In this document: positions 6,020 through 13,792 of the stretch, one piece after another | How the letters are laid out: every line of letters starts with the position of its first letter | Position numbering within the stretch: the first letter of the stretch is position 1 | Assembly (NCBI GenBank): GCA_008534395.1 | Contig: SHMQ01000046.1 | Location: forward strand, 1-13,809 | DNA length: 13,809 nucleotides | From: Candidatus Acidulodesulfobacterium acidiphilum | GTDB taxonomy: Bacteria; SZUA-79; Acidulodesulfobacterales; Acidulodesulfobacteraceae | Reading direction: 5' to 3' | The notes under the pieces: generated by a model | What the model saw: the letters and a program-made list of their open reading frames with translations, nothing else | Told to the model about the DNA's origin: nothing | Databases searched by the model: none | Made by a program: the position numbers and the translations under genes

Positions 6020-7666
6020 ATGGAACTTTATTTTTCGGATAATTTAAAAAAAATAGACGAAGAAAGCTATTCGGCTTTCGGTTATTCCGAAGACATTTTA
6101 ATGGAAAATGCCGGCGGCGGATGTTACAGGGAATTTTTGAAACTTTACGATAAAGATTTCCTAAAAAAAATCTCTATTGCCGTAATTTGCGGCAAAGGGA
6201 ATAACGGCGGAGACGGTTTCGTATTTTCAAGGTATCTTTTTAACTCCGGTTTTAACGTAAATATCGCCGTTCTTGCCGAAAAAGCGTCCTATAAAGGAAT
6301 TGCCGCGAAAAACTTAGATATATTGATAAAGCTGGGAGCGTCCATTATAGAGGTGCCGTCGGAAGATAAAATTTCCGATTTAGAAAACATGTTGGAAAAG
6401 TCGAACGTCGTTGTAGATGCTATATTCGGCGTGGGCTTAAACAGAGGATTAACGGGATTTTTTAAAAAGGTTATAGAGGTTATTAACGAAAAAAATAATT
6501 GCGGCGGAAATCCGGAATGTTTAAAAAAAATAGAAAGCGGATACGATATTATATGCATAGACGTTCCGAGCGGTTTGAACGCAGATACCGGCGAAATTAT
6601 GGACGCCGCGATTACTAAAAATATTAAACAAATTTTTACCTTCGGAGGCTTAAAAACCGGTTTTTACATAAACGACGGCGAAAAGATGCTTCTTAACGAA
6701 AAAACCGTTTTAATCGATATAAATCAGCCGCGTCAATTATTAAAAAAATATGCTTCGGGCGTAGAAATAATTACCGAAAAAGAGATTTCACGCTGTTTCA
6801 AAGAAAGAAAAAAAACGGCTACCAAATTCGATTACGGCCATCTTCTCGTTGTAGCGGGAAGTTCGGGAAAAACAGGTGCGGCTTACATGTCTTCTCTTGC
6901 AGGTTTTAAAGGCGGCGCAGGTTTAGTTACTGCGGCGGTACCGGAGAAACTGAACGATATTATGGAAACAAAAACGGACGAAGTTATGACCTATCCGGTA
7001 TATGACGACGGCAGAGGTTTTTTTATCGAAAAAGGAGCAGAAATTATTAAAAACGATTTGCTGAAAGGAAAAAATGCGGCGGTTATAGGCCCAGGCATAG
7101 GACTTGAAGAAGAAACTAAAGTTTTTTTGCGCAAACTTTTGTCCGAAATAAATATTCCGTCGGTTTTAGATGCAGACGCATTAAATATTTTGTCTGAAGA
7201 TACCGATATTTTAAAACAAACGGCAAATAAAACCGATTTAATCTTGACGCCCCATTTTAAAGAAATGGAACGGCTTTCTGGTATAGACCGTCATATTATA
7301 GAAAAGGACCCGATAAACATAGGAAAAAAATTCGTTAAAGAATTCGGAGTATATTTGGTGCTGAAAAGTTCAAGCATGTTTATATTCGACAAAAACGGCG
7401 AACATGTATCTGTGCAGTGCGGACATAGTTCATTGCTTGCAAGCGGCGGAAGCGGAGACGTACTCGGCGGTTTAATAGGAGGTTTTATATCGGGAGGATT
7501 AAGTTTATATATGAGTATGAAATGCGCCGCTTTTATTTTAGTTTATTCGGCAAAAAATCTTGAAAAAAAATACGGATATTTCGGCGCCGGTGCGGTAAAA
7601 ATTGCCGAAAACGTACCTGTTTCGATTAATTTTATGCTGTCCGAAACAAAAGAGCAGAATAGATAA
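6020..7666 (+). CDS. nnr: bifunctional NAD(P)H-hydrate epimerase / ADP-dependent NAD(P)H-hydrate dehydratase
   Basis: This fused metabolite-repair enzyme restores NADH and NADPH that have become hydrated. The N-terminal half (YjeF_N, about 1-240) epimerises R-NAD(P)HX; the C-terminal half (about 250-540, ribokinase-like) dehydrates the S form with ADP. Visible N-half motifs are MENAGGG (28-34), CGKGNNGGDGFV (57-68), VVDAIFGVGLNRGLTG (131-146) and DVPSGLNADTG (181-191). C-half motifs are YGHLLVVAGSSGKTGAA (272-288), IGPGIG (356-361), LDADALNIL (383-391), TPHFKEM (410-416) and ASGGSGDVLGGLIGGF (474-489), with Asp480 as the expected catalytic base. The 548 residues are slightly longer than the usual 500-520 because of a Cys- and Asn-rich insert at about 157-175 (KNNCGGNPECLKK). 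No Shine-Dalgarno is clear. The gene follows the hairpin by 19 bases. Confidence 0.95.
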   Translation: MELYFSDNLKKIDEESYSAFGYSEDILMENAGGGCYREFLKLYDKDFLKKISIAVICGKGNNGGDGFVFSRYLFNSGFNVNIAVLAEKASYKGIAAKNLDILIKLGASIIEVPSEDKISDLENMLEKSNVVVDAIFGVGLNRGLTGFFKKVIEVINEKNNCGGNPECLKKIESGYDIICIDVPSGLNADTGEIMDAAITKNIKQIFTFGGLKTGFYINDGEKMLLNEKTVLIDINQPRQLLKKYASGVEIITEKEISRCFKERKKTATKFDYGHLLVVAGSSGKTGAAYMSSLAGFKGGAGLVTAAVPEKLNDIMETKTDEVMTYPVYDDGRGFFIEKGAEIIKNDLLKGKNAAVIGPGIGLEEETKVFLRKLLSEINIPSVLDADALNILSEDTDILKQTANKTDLILTPHFKEMERLSGIDRHIIEKDPINIGKKFVKEFGVYLVLKSSSMFIFDKNGEHVSVQCGHSSLLASGGSGDVLGGLIGGFISGGLSLYMSMKCAAFILVYSAKNLEKKYGYFGAGAVKIAENVPVSINFMLSETKEQNR

Positions 7667-7728
7667 TAAAGATAGCATTATAAATTTTAAAAATAATAAA
7701 ATAAAAAACTATAAAAAAGGAGTTATCA

Positions 7729-8202
7729 ATGATTACTGCGGGCGATATTATGACAAAAAACGTCATAGTTTTAAATGAGGAAGACGATATTAAGAAAGCG
7801 TCCGACATTTTTCTAAAATATAAAATAAACGCTATTCCTGTAGTAAATTCCGATAAAAAATTATGCGGGATAGTATCGGAAACAGATTTGGTATATCAGG
7901 AATCTAATCTTCACATTCCTACGCTTTTTACTATTTTCGACAGCATATTTTATCTCGGATCGTCTAAGCATTTTAAAGAGGACGTAAACAAAATAACGGC
8001 GACGAAAATTAAAGATATTATGAACAAAGACGTTTTTTACGCTAAAGAAGCTGAAGATATTTACGATCTTGCAACGGTAATGGCGGATAAAAAATTTTAT
8101 TCCATTCCTATCGTAAACGAGGGCAAAGAGATTATCGGCATCGTTTCCAGATATGATATTATTAAAGCTATGTCGCAGTCAAACGCAAAATCCGGCAAAT
8201 AA
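7729..8202 (+). CDS. stand-alone CBS-domain pair protein
   Basis: The 157-residue protein is essentially two CBS domains, which together form a Bateman module that usually binds adenine nucleotides. CBS1 spans about 1-57 (AGDIMTKNVIVLNEEDDI, then INAIPVVNSDKKLCGIVSETDLV). CBS2 spans about 93-150 (KIKDIMNKDVFYAKEAEDI, then FYSIPIVNEGKEIIGIVSRYDII). A linker of about 33 residues with aromatic character (IPTLFTIFDSIFYLGSSK) lies between them. There is no catalytic domain, so it is probably a ligand sensor that acts on a partner protein. It has the best Shine-Dalgarno in the window, aaggag at 7717-7722, six bases before the ATG. A gene of this type between nnr and tsaE appears, from memory, to be a conserved deltaproteobacterial neighbour. 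The ligand is unknown; AMP, ATP or c-di-AMP are candidates. Confidence 0.9.
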   Translation: MITAGDIMTKNVIVLNEEDDIKKASDIFLKYKINAIPVVNSDKKLCGIVSETDLVYQESNLHIPTLFTIFDSIFYLGSSKHFKEDVNKITATKIKDIMNKDVFYAKEAEDIYDLATVMADKKFYSIPIVNEGKEIIGIVSRYDIIKAMSQSNAKSGK

Positions 8203-8217
8203 AAATAATAATTTAAA

Positions 8218-8679
8218 ATGGGAAATATTCAATCTTTCGAGTCTAATTCGCCTGAAGATACTGAATCTATTGCCGCCGAATTTGCAAAAAAATTAAAACC
8301 TTTCGATTTTATAGCTTTAAACGGACGCCTCGGTGCAGGAAAAACTAAATTTACGTCCGGAATTATAAGATTATTATGCGAAAACGGCGACGTTACCGCA
8401 GTAAGTCCGACCTATTCTATTATGAATAAATATTCATGCGGCGGCGGCATAGTAAATCATTTTGATTTTTACAGGCTTAAAAGCGTTTACGACCTTGAAA
8501 CCTGCGGTTTTTTCGATTCTTTAGGCGGTAAAAACTTGACTATAGCGGAGTGGACCGATACCGTAAAAATAGATTATACAAAATACATCGCTGGAAACTA
8601 TTATTCGGTTAATATTAAAATGGACCCTGACAAAAAAAATAAAGAAAAACGATATATAGAAATAGAAAAAATTTTATAA
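8218..8679 (+). CDS. tsaE: tRNA threonylcarbamoyladenosine synthesis ATPase TsaE
   Basis: TsaE is the small ATPase that works with TsaB and TsaD in forming t6A at position 37 of ANN-decoding tRNAs. Its 153 residues match the family. The Walker A loop is GRLGAGKT (36-43), the switch-like SPTYSIMNKY follows at 63-72, the family motif HFDFYRL is at 81-87, and AEWTD is at 110-114 (usual form IEWxE/D). The usual loop is GDLGAGKTT; here Arg37 replaces the Asp and Lys44 replaces the second Thr. Lys42 and Thr43, which contact the nucleotide and Mg2+, are kept. The ATG lies 15 bases after the CBS gene with no Shine-Dalgarno, so coupled translation is likely. tsaB and tsaD are not in the window. Confidence 0.92.
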   Translation: MGNIQSFESNSPEDTESIAAEFAKKLKPFDFIALNGRLGAGKTKFTSGIIRLLCENGDVTAVSPTYSIMNKYSCGGGIVNHFDFYRLKSVYDLETCGFFDSLGGKNLTIAEWTDTVKIDYTKYIAGNYYSVNIKMDPDKKNKEKRYIEIEKIL

Positions 8680-8724
8680 ATAAAATATAATTTATTTTTT
8701 GCGATATATTTTATGTTTATAAAC

Positions 8725-8739
8725 GGAGGTGCGTTTTTG
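8725..8739 (+). promoter_or_regulatory. ribosome binding site that fixes the lpd start at TTG 8737
   Basis: The sequence ggagg at 8725-8729 stands seven bases before TTG at 8737-8739. The in-frame ATG at 8713 lies upstream of this site, has no Shine-Dalgarno of its own, and would add eight residues (MFINGGAF) before the normal start of the flavin-binding strand. The TTG gives MEKFDVCIIGGGPAGY, the normal spacing for the family. Confidence 0.82.
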
Positions 8740-10164
8740 GAAAAATTTGACGTTTGTATTATAGGAGGCGGTCCCGCAGGTTACGTGAGCGCATTGAAAT
8801 GCGCTATTAACGGTTTGTCGGCGGCAATAATAGAAAAAGAAAGATTCGGCGGCACATGTTTAAACAGAGGCTGTATTCCGACGAAGGTTCTTTATTCTAA
8901 GGCAAAATTTTTAAAAAAATTAAAAAATCCCGAAAGAGGTTTTACGATTAACGGATTTAATTTTAATTACGAAGAAATTATAAAGTATAAAGACGAAGTC
9001 GTTTTAAACCTTACGGGCGGCGTAGAAAAATTATTAAAAGCCAGAAAGGTAAATATTTTTTACGGCTCCGGAAAAATTAAAGGGAAAAACTGTGAAAAAG
9101 GGTTTTCGATAGACATTGAAGGCAGGGATGGGAAGGATTCAAACGCGGAAATTGCGGCGGATAACGTTATAATTGCTACAGGTTCGTCGCCTTTTATGAT
9201 ACCGGCTTTCAATATAGACCATAAAAATATTATAACTTCCGACGAAGCTCTTTCTTTAAACGCAATACCTAAGTCTTTGATTATTATCGGAGCAGGAGTT
9301 ATAGGTTGCGAATTTGCTAATATTTTTTCGGAATTCGGCTGTTCTATTAAAATGATAGAACTTCTGCCTTCTATTTTATCCACAGAAGACAAAGAAATTT
9401 CCAGATTTATAGATAAAAATTTTAAATCCAGAAATATCGAAGTTAAAACAGGAGCGGAAGTTAAAAGTATTAATTCCTCAGCCGACGGCGCCGAAGTAGA
9501 ACTGGCAACGGGCGAGAAATTTTCCGCCGAAAAAGTTCTTGTTTCCATAGGCAGAAAATTAAATACTTCCGGTTTGGGACTTGAAGAAATAGGCGTCGCA
9601 ATGGATAAAAGAGGAAAAATAGAAACCGATATACATAACGAAACTAACATAAAAGGAATTTATGCCTGCGGCGATATAATCGACGGACCTATGCTTGCCC
9701 ATAAAGCGTCATACGACGGAGTGATAGCCGCCGATAATATTGCGGGAATAACTAAAGAAAAAGATTACGGCGTACTTCCTTGGTCGGTTTATACCAATCC
9801 TTCAATAGGAACGGTCGGACTAAGGGAAGGCGACGCAGGACTTTCGGAAATAAAATATTCAGTGGGACGTTTTTCGTATGCGGCGAGCGGCATGGCGCTG
9901 GCAATGGAAGAGTCCGAAGGATTTTTAAAAGTCGTGGTAGAATCGGAAACTAAAAAAATACTCGGCGCTACCGGAATAGGAGCCGATATTCCAGAACTGA
10001 TCGCCGAAATTGCTTCCTATATGCATTTCGGAGGAACTGTTTTAGACATAGAGTGGACTATTCATTCTCATCCTACGCTGTCGGAAATAGTGCCTGAGGC
10101 GGCTCTTGATTCTATAGGAGAAGCTATTCATAAATTTAATCCGAGAACTGCAAAAAAAGCATAA
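8737..10164 (+). CDS. lpd: dihydrolipoyl dehydrogenase (E3)
   Basis: This FAD enzyme re-oxidises dihydrolipoyl groups with NAD+ in 2-oxoacid dehydrogenase complexes and the glycine cleavage system. From the TTG start it has 475 residues, the usual size. The FAD-binding loop is IIGGGPAGY (8-16). The redox-active pair is Cys41 and Cys46 in GGTCLNRGCIPTK (38-50). The NAD loop is IIIGAGVIGCEF (182-193), the second FAD segment is YACGDI (309-314), and the C-terminal dimer domain ends with HSHPTLSE (443-450), holding the catalytic His445-Glu450 dyad. All residues separating Lpd from mercuric or glutathione reductases fit. No E1, E2 or glycine cleavage gene is adjacent, so its partners are encoded elsewhere. 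The spacer after tsaE is 57 bases and AT-rich. Confidence 0.94.
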   Translation: MEKFDVCIIGGGPAGYVSALKCAINGLSAAIIEKERFGGTCLNRGCIPTKVLYSKAKFLKKLKNPERGFTINGFNFNYEEIIKYKDEVVLNLTGGVEKLLKARKVNIFYGSGKIKGKNCEKGFSIDIEGRDGKDSNAEIAADNVIIATGSSPFMIPAFNIDHKNIITSDEALSLNAIPKSLIIIGAGVIGCEFANIFSEFGCSIKMIELLPSILSTEDKEISRFIDKNFKSRNIEVKTGAEVKSINSSADGAEVELATGEKFSAEKVLVSIGRKLNTSGLGLEEIGVAMDKRGKIETDIHNETNIKGIYACGDIIDGPMLAHKASYDGVIAADNIAGITKEKDYGVLPWSVYTNPSIGTVGLREGDAGLSEIKYSVGRFSYAASGMALAMEESEGFLKVVVESETKKILGATGIGADIPELIAEIASYMHFGGTVLDIEWTIHSHPTLSEIVPEAALDSIGEAIHKFNPRTAKKA

Positions 10165-10255
10165 AAGTCGGTATTAAATGTAAATGGAGCAAAAAAAGAT
10201 AATAAGTACAATAAAATAATAATACGGAATAAATAAAATAAAGGAAAAATAATTT

Positions 10256-11482
10256 ATGGCGCTTATAGTTCAAAAATTCGGCGGAACTTCAATGGGAAGC
10301 ATTGAAAGAATAAAGCAGGTCGCCGGACGGGTAATAAAGGAAAAAAATGGAGGCAACGACGTAGTCGTAGTAGTCAGCGCAATGAGCGGCGAAACCAACA
10401 GGCTTCTTGACCTTGCCGTAAAAATGGGCGGAAAGCAGGACGACATGGAAACCGACCTTATAATATCGAGCGGCGAACAGATAAGTTCCGGACTTTTATC
10501 GCTTGCTTTAAGAAATGAAGGTTACGATGCAGTTCCTATGCTTGGACATCAGGTAAGAATAACTACGGACGAATCTTACGGAAAAGCAAGAATATCTTCG
10601 ATAGACTCCGAAAATATACGCAGGATGTTAAAAAGCGGAAAAATAGTAGTAATAGCCGGTTTTCAAGGAATAGATTGCAACGGATTCATAACGACGCTGG
10701 GAAGGGGAGGGTCGGATACGACAGCCGTTGCGGTAGCCGCCGCCGTTAAAGCCGATAGATGCGATATATTTACCGACGTGGACGGAGTTTATACCGCCGA
10801 CCCCAATATAGTTCCGGATGCCCGGCGATTGGACGTCGTTTATTTCGACGAAATGATTGAAATGTCCAGTCTGGGCGCAAAAGTTCTCCAGATAAGGTCT
10901 GTAGAATTTGCCATGAAATACGGCGTCAATCTTTTTGTGAAATCTACCTTTGTCGATGGGAACGGCACTCAAATAAAATTTATAGGAGAAGAAGAAAGTA
11001 TGGAAGAATTGCAGGTTTCAAGCGTAGCATGCGATAAAGACGAAGCTAAAATTTCTATAAGGGGAATTCCCGACAGGCCGGGTATAGCGGCAAAGATATT
11101 TTCCAAAATATCGGCGGCTAATATAGTAGTAGATATGATTATTCAGAATATATCTATCGAAGGACACACGGATTTAACCTTTACGGTATCTAAAAAAGAT
11201 TTAAAAAAAGCTTTGGAAATTACCGAAGAACTTGCTAAAGAACTTAACGCAAAAGAAGTTTTAAGCGACGATAAGATTGCAAAAGTTTCGGTAATAGGCG
11301 TGGGCATGAGAAATCATTACGGAACGGCTTCTACAATGTTCGACGTTCTTGCTAAAGAAAATATAAACATTATGATGATTTCAACGTCCGAAATTAAAAT
11401 ATCATGCGTGATAGACGCAAAATATGCCGAACTTGCCGCCAGAATACTTCACGATGCATTTAATCTCGGCAGGCAGAATTAA
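10256..11482 (+). CDS. lysC: aspartate kinase (monofunctional, two ACT domains)
   Basis: Aspartokinase phosphorylates L-aspartate, the committed step to lysine, threonine, methionine and diaminopimelate for cell walls. The kinase domain (about 1-235) shows KFGGTSMG (7-14), VVSAMSGETNRL (39-50), SSGEQISSGLL (71-81), GRGGSDTTAVAVAAA (149-163) and FTDVDGVYTADP (172-183). Two ACT regulatory domains follow, about 263-335 (ISIRGIPDRPGIAAKIFS) and 343-405 (VSVIGVGMRNHYGTAS, then MMISTSEIKISCVID). The length of 408 equals the Bacillus and Corynebacterium lysine/threonine-sensitive type, so feedback inhibition through the ACT domains is expected. The start has aagga at 10241-10245, ten bases ahead. 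The 91-base leader is too short for a lysine riboswitch. An internal start may make a separate regulatory chain. Confidence 0.96.
   Translation: MALIVQKFGGTSMGSIERIKQVAGRVIKEKNGGNDVVVVVSAMSGETNRLLDLAVKMGGKQDDMETDLIISSGEQISSGLLSLALRNEGYDAVPMLGHQVRITTDESYGKARISSIDSENIRRMLKSGKIVVIAGFQGIDCNGFITTLGRGGSDTTAVAVAAAVKADRCDIFTDVDGVYTADPNIVPDARRLDVVYFDEMIEMSSLGAKVLQIRSVEFAMKYGVNLFVKSTFVDGNGTQIKFIGEEESMEELQVSSVACDKDEAKISIRGIPDRPGIAAKIFSKISAANIVVDMIIQNISIEGHTDLTFTVSKKDLKKALEITEELAKELNAKEVLSDDKIAKVSVIGVGMRNHYGTASTMFDVLAKENINIMMISTSEIKISCVIDAKYAELAARILHDAFNLGRQN
10984..11002 (+). promoter_or_regulatory. probable internal translation start in lysC (beta subunit)
   Basis: Inside lysC, aggag at 10984-10988 precedes an in-frame ATG at 11000-11002 by 11 bases. 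Starting there would give a 160-residue chain (MEELQVSSVACDKDEAK onward, ending 11482) made of both ACT domains. In B. subtilis, Corynebacterium and several other bacteria, aspartokinase is an alpha2-beta2 enzyme whose beta subunit comes from such an in-frame start at nearly the same codon (about 246-250; here 249). The spacing is a little long, and purine-rich runs are common in this genome, so the site is likely but unproven. Confidence 0.55.
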
Positions 11483-11518
11483 AAATATAATAAATTTATA
11501 AACATTAAACATTAATAA

Positions 11519-13132
11519 ATGAATAAGGTTTCGGAACAAAAAAAAATAGAAATTTACGATACTACATTAAGGGACGGCACCCAGGGAGAAGGTTTTTCCT
11601 TATCTATAGACGATAAATTAATGATAGCCGACATTCTTGACGAACTAGGGATAGATTTTATCGAAGGAGGATTTCCTGCCTCAAATCCTAAAGATAAAAA
11701 ATTTTTTGAATCTGCTTCTAAAAAGAAATTAAAACATTCTAAATTAGCCGCTTTCGGAAGCACCAGAAAAAAAAACGTCAGAGCAAAGGATGACGCCGGA
11801 TTAATAGTGCTTGGAGAAACCGACGTTAATTACATTACTATTTTCGGCAAATCTTGGGATCTGCACGTAGAAAGCGTTTTAAAAATATCTTTGGAAGAAA
11901 ACTTAGATATAATATCGGATTCGGTAGAATTTTTAAAATCATGCGGAAAAAAAGTATTTTTCGATGCGGAACATTTTTTCGACGGATTTAAATACAATGA
12001 AGATTATGCCGTAAAAACCTTAAGCGTCGCAATTTCGGCAGGAGCGGACAAAGCTGTTTTATGCGACACCAACGGCGGCTGTCTGCCGGACGATATAAGC
12101 AAAATCGTAAATAAGATTAAGGTTAAATATAAAATAGATATAGGCAGGCTCGGCATACATACTCATAACGATACGGATTGCGCCGTAGCAAATTCTATAG
12201 CCGCAGTTTTAGAAGGAATAAAACACGTTCAAGGAACCATAAACGGTTACGGCGAAAGGACGGGAAACGCCAATTTATCTTCTATTATCCCCAACCTTGA
12301 ATTAAAAGCCGGATTTAATACCATAGGCAAAGAAAAACTTAAAAACCTTCTTAAAGTAAGCAGGTTAATAGATGAAATTTCAAACAATACTTCGGCTAAA
12401 AATATGCCTTACGTTGGAGAAAGCGCATTTGCGCATAAAGCCGGGCTTCACGCAAACGCCGTTCTTAAAAATCCTTCTTCATACGAACACATTGATCCGT
12501 CATTCGTCGGTAATGCCAGAAGATTTTTAATTTCCGATTTATCCGGCAAAAGCAATATAACCGCAAAAGCAAAAGAACTCGGTATAGATATCGGCGATTT
12601 ATCGGAATCGCAGGAATCGGAACTTTTAAACAAAATTAAAGAATTAGAAAATTTAGGTTTTAATTTTGAAAGCGCGGACGGTTCCTTTAAAATCCTTTTG
12701 GATAAATATTCTTCAAAAGATTACGGGAATAAAGAATACTTTAAACTTTTATCTTTCAGGGTCAACATAGAAAAAACTTCCGATAAAAATATTTTCAGCG
12801 AAGCGGTAGTAATGATAGAAGTAAAGGGTAAGACGGAACACACGGTAGCGGTAGGGGACGGTCCCGTAAACGCATTGGATAACGCATTAAGAAAAGCCCT
12901 TGTTAAGTTTTATCCCGTTCTCGACGAGATGAAACTTACCGATTTTAAAGTCAGAGTTATAAGCGGCAAAGCAAAAACCGGAACGGCTTCTCTTGTAAGG
13001 GTTTTGATAGAGTCTTCGGATAAAGAGGAAAAATGGACGACGATAGGAGTATCTGAGAATATTATAGAGGCTTCTTATATAGCTCTCGCAGACGGCATAA
13101 TTTATAAACTCGATAAAGATAAAGAAAAATAA
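11519..13132 (+). CDS. cimA: (R)-citramalate synthase
   Basis: CimA condenses pyruvate with acetyl-CoA to (R)-citramalate, the entry to threonine-independent isoleucine synthesis. The HMGL-like TIM barrel (about 8-280) begins IYDTTLRDGTQGEGFSLS (12-29) with catalytic Arg18 and metal ligand Asp19. It includes DELGIDFIEGGFPASNPKD (41-59), the metal site HTHND (214-218) and the flexible-loop motif INGYGERTGNANL (241-253). The linker HKAGLHANAV (306-315) leads to the C-terminal LeuA-type regulatory domain (about 405-530, ending in the EASYIALADGIIYKL helix). The opening motif and GG(F/W)P(A/G)SNPKD point to the long citramalate synthase family found in Geobacter and relatives rather than to LeuA or homocitrate synthase. 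The C-terminal domain suggests isoleucine feedback. No Shine-Dalgarno is visible; lysC ends 36 bases earlier. Confidence 0.9.
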   Translation: MNKVSEQKKIEIYDTTLRDGTQGEGFSLSIDDKLMIADILDELGIDFIEGGFPASNPKDKKFFESASKKKLKHSKLAAFGSTRKKNVRAKDDAGLIVLGETDVNYITIFGKSWDLHVESVLKISLEENLDIISDSVEFLKSCGKKVFFDAEHFFDGFKYNEDYAVKTLSVAISAGADKAVLCDTNGGCLPDDISKIVNKIKVKYKIDIGRLGIHTHNDTDCAVANSIAAVLEGIKHVQGTINGYGERTGNANLSSIIPNLELKAGFNTIGKEKLKNLLKVSRLIDEISNNTSAKNMPYVGESAFAHKAGLHANAVLKNPSSYEHIDPSFVGNARRFLISDLSGKSNITAKAKELGIDIGDLSESQESELLNKIKELENLGFNFESADGSFKILLDKYSSKDYGNKEYFKLLSFRVNIEKTSDKNIFSEAVVMIEVKGKTEHTVAVGDGPVNALDNALRKALVKFYPVLDEMKLTDFKVRVISGKAKTGTASLVRVLIESSDKEEKWTTIGVSENIIEASYIALADGIIYKLDKDKEK

Positions 13133-13147
13133 AGGCGGAAAATAATA

Positions 13148-13792
13148 ATGACGGATTTTGATAACGTAAAAGAAACCGGTTTTTTTAAGGCTTTATATTT
13201 AACATGGAAAAAATCTCTTTTCAGCCCGGAAATATTTTACGAAGAGTTGAATAATACAGGCGGACAGGAAGAAAAAAGCATATCTAAGCCTTATTTTTAC
13301 GCCCTTTTGTTTACATATATAAATTTGGTGTGTTCTTTCTTCTGGGAAGTTGTTTTTTTTAAGATAGGGTTTTACAGAAATTATACAGTTTTGCCTAAAA
13401 TACCGCTTTTCTTCGAGAATAAAAGTTTTATAGATATGTATATAATTATAGGCGTTATATTTCTTCTGTTTATACTTGGAATTTTATATACAATTTTTCT
13501 AATAATTCTTACTATCATAGTCCATGGATTCGTTATGCTTATGGGAGGCAAACATGGAATAAGAAATACGTTCAGAATAATAGGCTATGCTTCGGGCGTC
13601 GGAGTTTTTTCCATATTTCCGATATTTGGATACAATATATCAGCCGCATGGTTCGCCGCTCTTTTAATTATAGGAGTCAAAAAAACCAACGGCCTATCGA
13701 CGTCAAGGTCTATAATGACGCTTTTACTGCCGTTTATTTTCCTCTCTTTAATATTAGTAGTCTTTTTAATAAAGATATTGACGGTAAGGTAA
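13148..13792 (+). CDS. Yip1-family membrane protein of unknown function
   Basis: The 214-residue protein begins with a soluble stretch of about 48 residues typical of bacterial Yip1 proteins (a TWKKSLFSPEIFYEEL-like segment). Five hydrophobic segments follow, about 50-72, 97-127, 143-160, 164-178 and 188-210. The part HGFVMLMGGKHGIRNTFRII, then GYASG and IFPIFG, carries the Yip1 signature: a membrane segment, a G-G-K turn, and a second segment with conserved Tyr and Pro. The bacterial role of these proteins is not known to me, so no function is assigned. The start has aggcgg at 13133-13138, nine bases before the ATG, and lies 15 bases after cimA, so it is probably the last visible gene of that unit. 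Only 17 bases of sequence remain after its stop, including a purine-rich run. Confidence 0.85.
   Translation: MTDFDNVKETGFFKALYLTWKKSLFSPEIFYEELNNTGGQEEKSISKPYFYALLFTYINLVCSFFWEVVFFKIGFYRNYTVLPKIPLFFENKSFIDMYIIIGVIFLLFILGILYTIFLIILTIIVHGFVMLMGGKHGIRNTFRIIGYASGVGVFSIFPIFGYNISAAWFAALLIIGVKKTNGLSTSRSIMTLLLPFIFLSLILVVFLIKILTVR

Noticed and set aside
8686-8691. tataat as a -10 box before lpd
   Set aside because: There is no convincing -35 box or TGn extension; such hexamers arise often by chance in AT-rich DNA.
8713-8736. ATG at 8713 as the lpd start
   Set aside because: It lies upstream of the strong ggagg site at 8725-8729, which points to TTG 8737, and would add eight residues not typical of the family.
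9060-9650. Long antisense open frame (196 codons) on the - strand opposite lpd
   Set aside because: It lies wholly inside a well-supported lpd gene, has no recognisable domain, and is Ser/Ile-rich as expected from the reverse complement of this genome's codon usage.
10165-10255. Lysine riboswitch before lysC
   Set aside because: The gap is only 91 bases, AT-rich and without the multi-helix structure such a riboswitch needs.
10628-10972. Antisense open frame (114 codons) opposite lysC
   Set aside because: It mirrors conserved aspartokinase coding sequence, shows no domain and has no convincing ribosome binding site.
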